Below are positions 42,451 through 51,306 of a DNA stretch of 64,000 nucleotides, piece by piece. This stretch comes from Mesobacterium_A hydrothermale (lineage in GTDB: Bacteria > Pseudomonadota > Alphaproteobacteria > Rhodobacterales > Rhodobacteraceae). The stretch covers positions 1 to 64,000 of the forward strand of contig NZ_JAYLLH010000005.1 in NCBI RefSeq assembly GCF_035818635.1, written 5' to 3'. Position 1 is the first letter of the stretch. Each line of letters starts with the position of its first letter. The translations under genes were made by a program, and so were the position numbers. The notes under the pieces were generated by a model. That model had not been told where the DNA came from and made no database searches. It worked only from the letters and a program-made list of their open reading frames with translations.

Positions 42451-43248
42451 TTGAATTACGAAAAACTGATCGAGGTGATCCGCACGCTGGCACTGGAGGC
42501 GGGTGACAAGATCATGGAGATCTACAACGCCGACGATTTTGACGTGAAGGTCAAATCCGACAGCAGCCCGGTGACCGAAGCAGACGAAGCGGCAGATGCG
42601 CTGATCTCGGCCGGATTGCGGGCAGCGTTTCCCGATGTTGCGCTGGTGACAGAGGAACAGTCGGCCAGCCACGACATCACAGCAAAGACGTTCCTGATCG
42701 TCGATCCGCTGGACGGGACCAAGGAATTCATCAAGCGCCGCGGCGATTTCACCGTGAACATCGCGCTGGTCGAAGACGGCGTTCCGACGCGCGGAGTGGT
42801 CTATGCCCCGGCCAAGGAACGCATGTTCTATACCCTTGCCGATGGCAGCACGGTGGAAGAGGAAGGCCCGTTCAGCAAGGTCGCCGCTGGCACGACCAAG
42901 CCGATCCGCGTGTCGAGCCCCGACAACGGCGCGCTGATGGTGGTCGCGTCGAAGTCGCACCGCGATCAGGCCACCGACGACTATATCGGCAAGTATGCCG
43001 TCAAGGACATGCGCAGCGCCGGGTCGTCGCTGAAGTTCTGCCTGGTTGCGACGGGCGAGGCTGATATCTATCCCCGCGTCGGACGCACGATGGAGTGGGA
43101 CACCGCTGCAGGCCATGCCGTGTTGACCGGCGCAGGCGGCGACGTGGTGCGGTTCGACGATCATTCGCCGCTGGTCTATGGCAAGGACGGTTTCGCCAAC
43201 CCGTTCTTCATCGCCTACGCCCCGGGTGTCGCGCTGAAAGACGCCTGA
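42451..43248 (+). CDS. cysQ: 3'(2'),5'-bisphosphate nucleotidase
   Basis: 265 residues from a TTG start at 42451, chosen because AAGGA lies eight bases upstream and the protein then starts NYEKLIEVIRTLALEAG as in the family; an in-frame ATG at 42415 has no ribosome site. Metal-binding motifs are complete: VTEADEAAD, E of TEEQ, DPLDGTKEF and WDTAAGHAVL. The inositol-phosphatase-fold enzyme dephosphorylates PAP, the by-product of PAPS-using sulfotransferases and of sulfate assimilation. Its place at the head of a glycosyltransferase-sulfotransferase block is telling. Confidence 0.92.
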   Translation: MNYEKLIEVIRTLALEAGDKIMEIYNADDFDVKVKSDSSPVTEADEAADALISAGLRAAFPDVALVTEEQSASHDITAKTFLIVDPLDGTKEFIKRRGDFTVNIALVEDGVPTRGVVYAPAKERMFYTLADGSTVEEEGPFSKVAAGTTKPIRVSSPDNGALMVVASKSHRDQATDDYIGKYAVKDMRSAGSSLKFCLVATGEADIYPRVGRTMEWDTAAGHAVLTGAGGDVVRFDDHSPLVYGKDGFANPFFIAYAPGVALKDA

Positions 43249-43251
43249 GCC

Positions 43252-44493
43252 ATGAGCCTGCCCGCGGTCAGTGTCGTCATCGTCAGCCGACACCGGCCGC
43301 AGGCCTTGCTGCGCTGCCTGACCGGGGTGGCGCAGCTTGACTATGCCCCGCTTGAGGTGGTCGTGGTCGGCTGCCCGCAAGCGGAGCGGACCGTGGCAAC
43401 ACGGCCGGACGCCGGGCAGATCAAGGTGGTTCCCTATGACACCGCCAACATCTCGGCCGCGCGCAACCTTGGGGTTGCTCATGCGGCGGGGGAAATCGTG
43501 GCGTTTCTGGATGATGACGCGGTGCCGGAACCGCTGTGGCTGCGCCACCTTGTGCAGCCCTTTGCGCAGCCTGACGTGGTGGCCGCCGGTGGCACGGTCT
43601 TGGGGCGCAACGGGATCAGCCTGCAATGGGGGTCGTCCAGCGTGGACGCCAGCGGAGAAAGCCACCCGCTGTCGCTGGACAGCGATGCGCCGGTGGCGCT
43701 GTCGCCGGTTCAGGGGCGCGCGATCCGGACCGAAGGCACCAACATGGCGTTTCGCCGCGAAGTGCTGGCCGATATCGGCGGGTTCGACCCGGCGTTTCAC
43801 TATTTCCTGGATGAAACCGATCTGAACATGCGGATCGCGGCGCAGGGACACGAAGTGGCGCATGTGCCGCTGGCGGTTGTCCACCACGGCTTTGCCGCAA
43901 GCGCGCTGCGCCTGCCGGACCGCGCGCCGCGCGACCTGTTCGAGATCGGGGCGTCGAAGGCGGTGTTCCTGCGCAAGCATTGCCCGAAATCGCTGCAACC
44001 GGCTGCGTGGAAACGGTTCGAGAAAGAGCAGCGCTTGCGGTGCCTGCGTCACATGCAGACGGGGGCGCTGACTCCGGATGACGTGGTGCGCCTGATGCGG
44101 CGGCTGCGCGCGGGGTATGTCGAAGGGCAGGGGCGCAGGCTTGACCGCCTGCCGCCCATTCCCCGCGCTGCCCACGGGTTCCGCCCGTTTCAGGCCGCGC
44201 CCGATGCGCCCCGGTTCATCCTGTCGGGCTGGGCGTGGCACCGTCGGGCGCTGGCAGCGCGGGCCGCCAGCCTTGTAGGCAGCGGAGCGATCGTGTCGGT
44301 CTACCGGTTTTCGCCCTCGGCGCTGTTCCATCACGTCCGGTTCCGGTCGGCGGGATACTGGGAACAGGCGGGCGGGCTGTTTGGCCGTTCGGTACGGACC
44401 GGGCGGCTGTTCCGTGCGGTTCGGCTGAAAACCCGCGTTCGGCAAGAGGCGGCGCGGGTCGCGCCGGTGCGTGGCGCGGACAGCGGGGTGTGA
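43252..44493 (+). CDS. Family 2 glycosyltransferase
   Basis: 413 residues, four bases after cysQ. The GT-A fold marks are VSVVIVSRHRP at the start, the metal-binding Asp cluster FLDDDAVPEP (D87-D89) and the acceptor-site FLDETDLNMRI (about 185-195). The C-terminal 180 residues are basic (many Arg) and not typical of plain GT2 enzymes. It would transfer a sugar from a nucleotide donor to the growing surface glycan on the cytoplasmic side. Donor and linkage are unknown. Confidence 0.85.
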   Translation: MSLPAVSVVIVSRHRPQALLRCLTGVAQLDYAPLEVVVVGCPQAERTVATRPDAGQIKVVPYDTANISAARNLGVAHAAGEIVAFLDDDAVPEPLWLRHLVQPFAQPDVVAAGGTVLGRNGISLQWGSSSVDASGESHPLSLDSDAPVALSPVQGRAIRTEGTNMAFRREVLADIGGFDPAFHYFLDETDLNMRIAAQGHEVAHVPLAVVHHGFAASALRLPDRAPRDLFEIGASKAVFLRKHCPKSLQPAAWKRFEKEQRLRCLRHMQTGALTPDDVVRLMRRLRAGYVEGQGRRLDRLPPIPRAAHGFRPFQAAPDAPRFILSGWAWHRRALAARAASLVGSGAIVSVYRFSPSALFHHVRFRSAGYWEQAGGLFGRSVRTGRLFRAVRLKTRVRQEAARVAPVRGADSGV

Positions 44494-44540
44494 CCGCTTC
44501 GGCGCTGGCGCGGAGCGTGCGGCGGGGGTAGCGTGATGCC

Positions 44541-45749
44541 ATGACCGACCCCGTGACCCGCTTGCTGGACTTGACCCGCCTGACCCGCAGGGCCGGGCGC
44601 GTGCTGACCGGTGTGGACCGGGTCGAATACGCCTATTTGGACGAATTGCTGGCACGAGCGGACCCGGTGTTCGGACTGGTGCGCAGTGCCTTTGGCTTCA
44701 TCCTGCTGGATCGCGTGGCGATGGCCGATTTTCGCAACAGGCTGGAGCGCGGCCATTGGGGCAAGCGCGACTGGTTCGCCCGGTTCAAGCCGGGGATGGA
44801 CCAGACCCGCCTTCGGGCCGAGGCGGATTTGCGTCGGATGTGCCTGGATCGGTGCCACCCGGGCAGGCTGGGCCGGATGCTGGCGCGGCACCTGCCGGAT
44901 GGCGTGCATTACCTGAACGTCGGGCACAGCAACTTTTCCGACCGGGTGATCGCCGGTTTGCGCGGGATCAGGGGGGTGCGGATCGCGGTGCTGGTGCATG
45001 ACACGATCCCGCTGGATTATCCAGAATTCCAGCGCCCCAAGGTGCCTGCACGCTTTGGCGGGTTCCTGCGCAGGGTCGGGCGGGCCGCCGATCTGGTGAT
45101 CTGCAATTCGGTGCAGACGCGGGACGATGTTCTGCGCCATCTGGCAGAGGAGGAGCGCCAGCCAGAGTGCGTTGTCGCGCACCTGGGGGTGACGGTGCCA
45201 GAGGTTGGCACCGCACCGAACGGACCGTGGAACAGATCCTATTTCGTGGCTTTGGGCACGATCGAGCCGCGCAAGAACCACGCGCTTTTGCTGGATGTCT
45301 GGGATGGGTTCGCGGGTGATCCGGACGCCCCCGACCTGCTGATCCTTGGCAATCGCGGCTGGCGCAACGAGGCGGTTCTGGACCGGCTGGACACGGCGCC
45401 GCCGGGGGTGCACGAATTGGGCGGGTTGCCAGATGATCAGGTTTTCGCGCTGCTGCAGGGCGCTGCCGGGTTGCTGTTTCCCAGCCTTGCCGAAGGCTAT
45501 GGCCTGCCACCGCTGGAGGCCGCCGCGCTGGGGGTGCCGGTGCTGTGCAACACCTTGCCCATCTACCAAGAGGTTCTGGGGGAATTGGTCGTTTACGCAG
45601 ACGCGGCGGACCGCTATCTTTGGGCAACAAAAATCAAAGAGTTGGCGGAAGCAGATCGGGCAAGACAGGACGGCACGGGCAGGGCTGTTCCACGATTTGA
45701 TCCCCCTTCGTGGGGCGATCATTTCAACACCGTCTTAAACCTGATCTGA
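44541..45749 (+). CDS. Family 4 (GT-B) glycosyltransferase
   Basis: 402 residues. The C-terminal donor domain has FVALGTIEPRKNHALLL and the E-x7-E motif EGYGLPPLEA, both typical of GT4 retaining transferases; the N-terminal acceptor domain has VLVHDTIPLDYPE. It is the third gene of the cysQ block with a 47-bp gap. Similar proteins are mannosyl- or rhamnosyltransferases of exopolysaccharide clusters, but the sugar cannot be assigned here. Confidence 0.87.
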   Translation: MTDPVTRLLDLTRLTRRAGRVLTGVDRVEYAYLDELLARADPVFGLVRSAFGFILLDRVAMADFRNRLERGHWGKRDWFARFKPGMDQTRLRAEADLRRMCLDRCHPGRLGRMLARHLPDGVHYLNVGHSNFSDRVIAGLRGIRGVRIAVLVHDTIPLDYPEFQRPKVPARFGGFLRRVGRAADLVICNSVQTRDDVLRHLAEEERQPECVVAHLGVTVPEVGTAPNGPWNRSYFVALGTIEPRKNHALLLDVWDGFAGDPDAPDLLILGNRGWRNEAVLDRLDTAPPGVHELGGLPDDQVFALLQGAAGLLFPSLAEGYGLPPLEAAALGVPVLCNTLPIYQEVLGELVVYADAADRYLWATKIKELAEADRARQDGTGRAVPRFDPPSWGDHFNTVLNLI

Positions 45750-45798
45750 TAGCCGCCAGAGTGTGGGGCGTTTTCGCCCTTGGGGAAAGAGGCAGCTG

Positions 45799-46809
45799 AT
45801 GGGGGTTTGGGACTCCTACCGATTGCGGTTGCAACGCAAGCGTTGGCGGATCCGGGCCTTTCGCAAAAGGCGCGAATTGCGTCCCGCTGTCGACCGTACC
45901 GGGCAGATCCGCAAATCCGATATCCTGCTGTTCGCCACCCTGCGGAATGAGGCGATGCGCCTGCCATGGTTCCTGAAATACTATCGTGACCTTGGGGTGA
46001 ACCATTTCCTGATCGTCGACAACGACAGCACCGATCACGGGCTGGCGTATCTGAAGCGGCAAGAGGACGTTTCGGTCTGGCACACGCGGGCGAGCTATAA
46101 GCGGGCGCGGTTCGGCATGGACTGGATGAACTGGCTGTTGCGGAAATACGGCCATGATCATTGGTGCCTGACCGTCGACCCGGATGAATTGCTGGTGTTT
46201 CCGTTCTGCGATACCCGCCCGATCCGGGCCCTGACGGATTGGCTGGACGCGTCTTCGCTGCGGTCGTTTTCGGCGATGCTGCTGGACATGTACCCCAAGG
46301 GGCGGATCGACCGGCAGCCCTATGACCCCGGCCAGAACCCGTTGGAAGTGGCGAACTGGTTCGACGCCGGGAATTACCGGATCAGCCGCAACGCGCTGTA
46401 TGGGAACCTGTGGATCCAGGGCGGTCCGCGCGAACGGGCGTTTTTCACCGATCAGCCCGAACGCGCGCCGGCGCTGAACAAGATCCCGCTGGTGCGGTGG
46501 GACCGGAAATACACCTATGTCAGTTCGACCCACACGCTGCTGCCGCGTGGGTTGAACCTGACCTATGACGAATACGGGGGAGAAAAGGCCTCTGGCATGT
46601 TGCTGCATACCAAGTTCCTGCACAGCTTTTCCGACAAGGCCGAGGAAGAGCTGGAGCGCAAGCAGCATTATGGCGCGTCCAAGGAATACATCGCCTATGC
46701 CGGCGGGCTGAAGGAAAACCCCGACCTGTGGTGCAAGTGGTCCGAGCAATACATCAACTGGCGCCAGCTTGAGATCCTGGGGCTGATGTCCAAGGGGAAC
46801 TGGGCATGA
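45799..46809 (+). CDS. Glycosyltransferase of the GT2/GT92-like (Glyco_tranf_2_4) type
   Basis: 336 residues from ATG 45799 (AGAGG at 45788-45792); an upstream in-frame start at 45763 is unsupported. The start ILLFATLRNEAMRLPWFLKYY, then LIVDNDSTD, and the DxD-like VDPDELLVF mark a GT-A enzyme of the type found with capsule and lipid-glycan genes. A basic N-terminus (RLRLQRKRWRIRAF) could hold it to the membrane. It overlaps the next gene by 4 nt (ATGA), so the two are translationally coupled. Confidence 0.83.
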   Translation: MGVWDSYRLRLQRKRWRIRAFRKRRELRPAVDRTGQIRKSDILLFATLRNEAMRLPWFLKYYRDLGVNHFLIVDNDSTDHGLAYLKRQEDVSVWHTRASYKRARFGMDWMNWLLRKYGHDHWCLTVDPDELLVFPFCDTRPIRALTDWLDASSLRSFSAMLLDMYPKGRIDRQPYDPGQNPLEVANWFDAGNYRISRNALYGNLWIQGGPRERAFFTDQPERAPALNKIPLVRWDRKYTYVSSTHTLLPRGLNLTYDEYGGEKASGMLLHTKFLHSFSDKAEEELERKQHYGASKEYIAYAGGLKENPDLWCKWSEQYINWRQLEILGLMSKGNWA

Positions 46810-48503
46810 CCGCGCCGCTGGGGATCGTGATGCTGGTGCACACCGCGCTGAACCGCGCGGGGCAGGTGGCGCGGCACTGGGCCCGCGCGGGTTGCCCGGT
46901 GGTGATCCACGTTGATCGCAACGTGCCGCGCGCCGCCTATCAGAATTTCGTCCGGTCGCTGTCTGACACCCCGCATATCGAATTTTCCCGGCGGCATCGC
47001 TGCGAATGGGGCACCTGGGGGATCGTGGCGGCAACGCAGGACGCGGCGGAACAGGTGCTGCGGCGCTATCCCGAGGTGCGGCATGTCTACCTGACCTCGG
47101 GGTCTTGCCTGCCGCTGCGCCCGGTGCAGGACCTGATCGACTATCTTGCCGCGCGCCCGCGCACCGATTTCATCGAAAGCGCGACAACGGCGGATGTGCC
47201 GTGGACGGTTGGCGGACTGGATGCCGAACGGTTCACCCTGCGGTTCCCGTTTTCGTGGCGCAAGCACCGCGCCCTGTTTGACGGCTATGTCAGGCTGCAA
47301 CGGCGGTTGGGGGTGAAGCGGCGGGTGCCCAAGGGGCTGGTGCCGCACATGGGCAGCCAGTGGTGGTGCCTGACGCGGCAGACCCTGACGGCGATTCTGG
47401 AAAACCCCGATCGTGTCGGGATCGACCGGTATTTCCGCAAGGTCTGGATCCCCGACGAAAGCTATTTCCAGACGCTGGCGCGGCAGTGGTCGACCCATAT
47501 CGAAAGCCGGTCGCTGACCCTGTCGAAGTTCGATTTCCAGGGCAAGCCGCACATCTTCTATGATGACCACATGCAGTTGCTGCGGCGGTCTGACTGTTTT
47601 GTAGCGCGCAAGATCTGGCCCCATGCCGAGGGGCTGTACCGGGCGTTCCTGACCGATGCGGCGGGGGCGATGAAGCGGACCGAACCCAACCCCGGCAAGA
47701 TCGACCGGTTGTTTGCCAAGGCGGTAGAGCGGCGCACGCAGGGGCGGCCCGGACTGTATTCGCAAAGCCGGTTCCCCAAGATCGCGGATCGCGGTCTGAC
47801 CGCCGCACGCTATTCGGTGTTCCAGGGTTTTGACGAATTGTTCCACGATTTCCGGCCGTGGCTGGAACAGGTCAGCGGCGCGCGGGTGCATGGCCACCTG
47901 TTTGCCCCCGACCGGGTGCAATTCGCCGAGGATGCGCCGTTCATGAAAGGCGCGCTCAGCGATGCGGCCACGTTGCGCGATGCCAACCCGGCGGCGTTCT
48001 TGGCGAACCTGGTGTGGAACACGCGCGGTGAACGGCAGTGTTTCCAGCTGTCGCCGAAGGACCGGCAGGCGATTGCCCCGCGCATCGCCCGCGATCCGCA
48101 GGCCGAGGTTGCGGTGATTTCCGGGGCGTGGGCGGTGCCACTGTTCCGGGCCAACGGCAATTTCGCGGAAATCCGGGCCGAGGCGGCGCGGCTGCAGAAG
48201 GTGGAGACCAAGCTGCTGACTCTGTTGCGCACACCGCAGTGCAAGGCGCGGGTGCGGATCTGGACCATGGCGGAATTCGTCGAGGCACCGATGGAACCCT
48301 TGCAGGCGATTGTCGAGGACATAGGCCGCGTTCGCCGAATGACCGCCGCGCCGCGGATGGTGGATTTGCAGGGTTTCGGCCGGTTCCTGCAGAACCTGAA
48401 GAACCAGGGGATGCACCCCTATCTGACCGGCGATTTCCCGGTTGATCCGGCGCCCAGCCACAGCGACGCAGATGCGCCGAAACCCTACCTGGTGAAGAAA
48501 TAG
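46806..48503 (+). CDS. GT14-like (Core-2/I-branching) glycosyltransferase with long C-terminal extension
   Basis: 565 residues. Residues 1-270 match the branching beta-1,6-N-acetylglucosaminyl/xylosyltransferase family: IVMLVHTALN, IHVDRN, CEWGTWGIV, YLTSGSCLPLRP, GSQWWCLTR and WIPDESYFQTL. The remaining 290 residues have no domain I can name and include a conserved-looking RADPQAEVAVISGAW-like segment. It would add a branch to the glycan. GT14 enzymes are best known in animals and plants; bacterial members are concentrated in a few groups including Rhodobacteraceae. It is coupled to the upstream gene and 6 bp before the sulfotransferase. Confidence 0.8.
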   Translation: MTAPLGIVMLVHTALNRAGQVARHWARAGCPVVIHVDRNVPRAAYQNFVRSLSDTPHIEFSRRHRCEWGTWGIVAATQDAAEQVLRRYPEVRHVYLTSGSCLPLRPVQDLIDYLAARPRTDFIESATTADVPWTVGGLDAERFTLRFPFSWRKHRALFDGYVRLQRRLGVKRRVPKGLVPHMGSQWWCLTRQTLTAILENPDRVGIDRYFRKVWIPDESYFQTLARQWSTHIESRSLTLSKFDFQGKPHIFYDDHMQLLRRSDCFVARKIWPHAEGLYRAFLTDAAGAMKRTEPNPGKIDRLFAKAVERRTQGRPGLYSQSRFPKIADRGLTAARYSVFQGFDELFHDFRPWLEQVSGARVHGHLFAPDRVQFAEDAPFMKGALSDAATLRDANPAAFLANLVWNTRGERQCFQLSPKDRQAIAPRIARDPQAEVAVISGAWAVPLFRANGNFAEIRAEAARLQKVETKLLTLLRTPQCKARVRIWTMAEFVEAPMEPLQAIVEDIGRVRRMTAAPRMVDLQGFGRFLQNLKNQGMHPYLTGDFPVDPAPSHSDADAPKPYLVKK

Positions 48504-48509
48504 GTCCTG

Positions 48510-49937
48510 ATGCGTGGTTCCTTCGACTATTTCGTGATCTTTGCGGAAATGCGCACCGGGTCGAATTTCCTGGAAAGCAATCTGAACGCGCTGGACGGCG
48601 TCACCTGTCATGGCGAGGCGTTCAACCCGCATTTCATCGGGTATCCGAACCGCGACGACCTGCTGGGCGTGACCCGCGAACAGCGCGACGACCGGCCCCG
48701 GCGGTTGCTGCGCGCAATCCGCAAAGAAGCCGAAGGGCTGAACGGGTTCCGGTTTTTCCACGACCACGATCCGCGGATCCTGCCCGACTTGCTGGAAGAC
48801 CCGCGCTGCGCCAAGATCGTGCTGACGCGCAATCCGGCGGAAAGCTATGTCAGCTGGAAGATCGCGCAGGATACCGGGCAGTGGAAATTGACCAACGTGG
48901 CCAAGCGCAAGGACAGCCTGGCCGAATTCGATGCGGCAGAGTTCGAGGCACACCTGGCGCAGGTGCAGGAATTCCAGATCCTGGTGCAGCATGCGTTGCA
49001 GACCACCGGGCAGACGGCGTTCTATATCGGGTACGAGGATCTGAACGATCTTGACGTGATGAACGGCTTGGCCGGGTGGCTGGGCGTTGACGCGCGGCTG
49101 GAAGCGTTGAGCAAGACGCTGAAACGGCAAAACCCGGAGCCGCTCTCGGCAAAGGTCGCCAACTTTGCCCAGATGCAGGACAGCCTTGCGCGGCTGGACC
49201 GGTTCAACCTGACCCGTACACCGAATTTCGAACCGCGCCGCGGGCCTGTGGTGCCGACCTATCTTGCCGGGGCGAAGACGCCGCTTTTGTACCTGCCGAT
49301 CCAGTCGGGGCCAGAGGCAGCGGTGGCGAACTGGTTGTGCGCGCTCGACGGTGTCGGGCGCGACGCGCTGAAGACCCGCTTCACGCAGGGCAGTTTGCGC
49401 GACTGGATGGCGGAACGGCCCGCGCATCGCAGTTTTACCGTGATCCGGCATCCCCTGGCGCGGGCCCATGCGGTGTTCTGTACCCGCATCCTGCCAACGG
49501 GCGAAGGAACGATGGGGCGGATTCGGCGGAACCTGCAACGCGCACACGGGGTGGCGTTGCCCGAAGACTGGCCGGATGCCAGCTATGACCGCGATGCGCA
49601 TTACGCGGCATTTGCGGGTTTCTTGCGGTTCATTCGGGCCAACCTGTCCGGTCAGACGACGATGCGGGTCGACGGGAACTGGGCCAGTCAGGCGCAATGC
49701 CTTCAGGGCATGGCAGAGTTCACGCTGCCGGACATGATCGTGCGCGAGGATGAAATGCAGACCTACCTGCCACCACTGGCGATGCAGGCCGGTCATCCCG
49801 CGCCGCCGGATCCTGTGGCGGTTCCGATCCGTGCGCCGTTTTCACTGGCCGAGGTCTATAGCGCCGAACTGGAGATGCTGGTCCGCGACGCCTATGAGCG
49901 TGACTACGTCATGTTCGGATTTCAGGACTGGGGGTAG
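48510..49937 (+). CDS. Two-part sulfotransferase (Stf0-like N-terminal half)
   Basis: 475 residues. The N-terminal half has the PAPS-binding start EMRTGSNFLESNL and the 3'-phosphate loop VLTRNPAESYVSWK with the downstream TGQW-L, as in Stf0-type carbohydrate sulfotransferases. The C-terminal half (about 255-475) repeats the idea in another style: YLPIQSGPEAAVANWL and SFTVIRHPLARAHAVF, as in chondroitin-type sulfotransferases, but with Gln where the usual PAPS-loop Lys stands. One active and one possibly altered domain may be fused. It is last in the cysQ-glycosyltransferase block, so a glycan is the likely acceptor (inference). Confidence 0.8.
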   Translation: MRGSFDYFVIFAEMRTGSNFLESNLNALDGVTCHGEAFNPHFIGYPNRDDLLGVTREQRDDRPRRLLRAIRKEAEGLNGFRFFHDHDPRILPDLLEDPRCAKIVLTRNPAESYVSWKIAQDTGQWKLTNVAKRKDSLAEFDAAEFEAHLAQVQEFQILVQHALQTTGQTAFYIGYEDLNDLDVMNGLAGWLGVDARLEALSKTLKRQNPEPLSAKVANFAQMQDSLARLDRFNLTRTPNFEPRRGPVVPTYLAGAKTPLLYLPIQSGPEAAVANWLCALDGVGRDALKTRFTQGSLRDWMAERPAHRSFTVIRHPLARAHAVFCTRILPTGEGTMGRIRRNLQRAHGVALPEDWPDASYDRDAHYAAFAGFLRFIRANLSGQTTMRVDGNWASQAQCLQGMAEFTLPDMIVREDEMQTYLPPLAMQAGHPAPPDPVAVPIRAPFSLAEVYSAELEMLVRDAYERDYVMFGFQDWG

Positions 49938-49950
49938 AGGCGCGCGCCGC

Positions 49951-50415
49951 TTAGGCCGCCTGCACCGAATGGGGTTCGGTCAGAATGGTATAGAGCGTCG
50001 CCGGATCGGGATTGGCGCGCAGTTTCTTGCAAACCTGCGCCTCGCGCAGGGTGCGCGACACCAGCGCCAGCGCCTTGAGATGTTCGACACCGGCATCGGT
50101 CGGGGCAAACAGGCCAAAGATCAGATCAACCGGCTGACGATCGACCGCTTCGAAATCGACGGGCTTTTCCAGCAGGATGAACGTGCCGGCAACTTCGGGA
50201 ATGTCGGAAATGCGGGCGTGGGGCAGGGCGACGCCATGGCCCACACCGGTGGGGCCAAGGCTTTCGCGTTCCATCAGCGCTTCGACCGCAAGACTGGCAT
50301 CGATGCCATAAGCAGAGCTGGCCAGGTCGGCGACGTCATGCATCAACCGCTTCTTGCTTGAAACCCCCGCCAACACCTTGATTGCCGTTGGTTTCACAAG
50401 ATCTGCAAAATTCAT
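49951..50415 (-). CDS. ptsN: Nitrogen-PTS EIIA component PtsN
   Basis: 154 residues. The phosphorylatable histidine H66 sits in GVALPHARI, and the overall length fits EIIA-Ntr. It receives phosphate from NPr in a regulatory PTS chain affecting potassium, nitrogen and envelope control. It follows hpf on the same strand with a 56-bp gap, the standard order. Confidence 0.95.
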   Translation of the reverse strand: MNFADLVKPTAIKVLAGVSSKKRLMHDVADLASSAYGIDASLAVEALMERESLGPTGVGHGVALPHARISDIPEVAGTFILLEKPVDFEAVDRQPVDLIFGLFAPTDAGVEHLKALALVSRTLREAQVCKKLRANPDPATLYTILTEPHSVQAA

Positions 50416-50471
50416 ACCTAGCCTGCTCTCTGTCCGCGGCGGTGCACCCGCTGCTTCATCAGGGCCGGATC

Positions 50472-51035
50472 TTACGGATCAATCCAGCCGATATTGCCGT
50501 CCTCTCGCCGATAGACGACGTTGATCCCGTTTTTCTTCTCGTTCCGGAACACCAGCACGGGCGACCCTGCCAGCTCCATCTGCATCACAGCCTCACCCAC
50601 GGTGAGCGACGGAATCTGCATTTCCATCTCGGCCACGATCATCGGTTGCAACGATTCGGGCTCGTCTTCTTCGGACCCGTGATCGCCGGCGAGGATATAC
50701 GAGGAGGCCCCGAAAAGTTCAACGGGTTCCGTTCGGTCCTTGTGGTGGTCTTTCAGGCGGCGCTTGTAGCGGCGCAGCTGCTTTTCCATCTTCGCGCAGC
50801 AATCGTCGAAAGAGGCATAGATTTCCGTCGCATGCGCCTTGGCGGTTGCGGTCAGACCGGTGGACAGGTGGACCGTCGCTTCGCACACATATTCATGCGC
50901 GCTTTTCGAGAAAATGACAGTGGCGTCGGTGGGGCGCCCGGCATATTTCGACACCGCTTCGTTCAGTTCGGTTTTCACATGCGTTTGCAGTGCCTCGCCG
51001 ATGTCGATTTGTTTTCCCGTGATCTGGTAGCGCAT
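50472..51035 (-). CDS. hpf: Ribosome hibernation promoting factor, long form
   Basis: 187 residues from ATG 51035, preceded by AAGGA; a longer in-frame reading to 51125 is not supported. The N-terminal beta-alpha domain starts RYQITGKQIDIGEALQTHV, a variable linker follows, and the C-terminal dimerising domain ends SPVLVFRNEKKNG and NIGWIDP. Long HPF alone makes 100S ribosome dimers in stationary phase. rpoN, which often lies just upstream in proteobacteria, is absent here. Confidence 0.95.
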   Translation of the reverse strand: MRYQITGKQIDIGEALQTHVKTELNEAVSKYAGRPTDATVIFSKSAHEYVCEATVHLSTGLTATAKAHATEIYASFDDCCAKMEKQLRRYKRRLKDHHKDRTEPVELFGASSYILAGDHGSEEDEPESLQPMIVAEMEMQIPSLTVGEAVMQMELAGSPVLVFRNEKKNGINVVYRREDGNIGWIDP

Positions 51036-51306
51036 TGGCTTATCCTTTTTTCTTTTCGTGTCAGCGCAGACAGGCACGGGACCTGCACCCGTGTTGCCAT
51101 TCTGCGCCGAGGGGAACCGACGCAAGGCCGGGCTTGCGAAAGGCCGCCCCGAAGAAATGGGTCAGGCCGAACAGACAAGAAAGCCACAGCAGCGTCATGA
51201 CCCCATTTGAGGCGTTGAGAGTGCCTGCTGTCAATGTGGTGATATCAAACCGGGAAAAAAATATTTCGTTTATCAGTTTTAGGTGATTGGACCAGAACCG
51301 GGCGGT
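51036..51306. promoter_or_regulatory. hpf upstream region (271 bp, no gene)
   Basis: No credible gene. On the minus strand TTGACA (51229-51234) followed 18 bp later by TCAAAT gives a plausible hpf promoter. A short AT-rich patch (51250-51275) contains a run of seven A/T. A 14-bp palindrome GAACCGGGCGGTTC (51295-51308) overlaps the lptB stop and could form a weak hairpin at the end of that transcript. Confidence 0.4.

Noticed and set aside
46695..49796. Minus-strand open frame of about 1030 codons under the glycosyltransferase and sulfotransferase genes
   Set aside because: It spans three well-supported plus-strand genes with family motifs and has no domain of its own.
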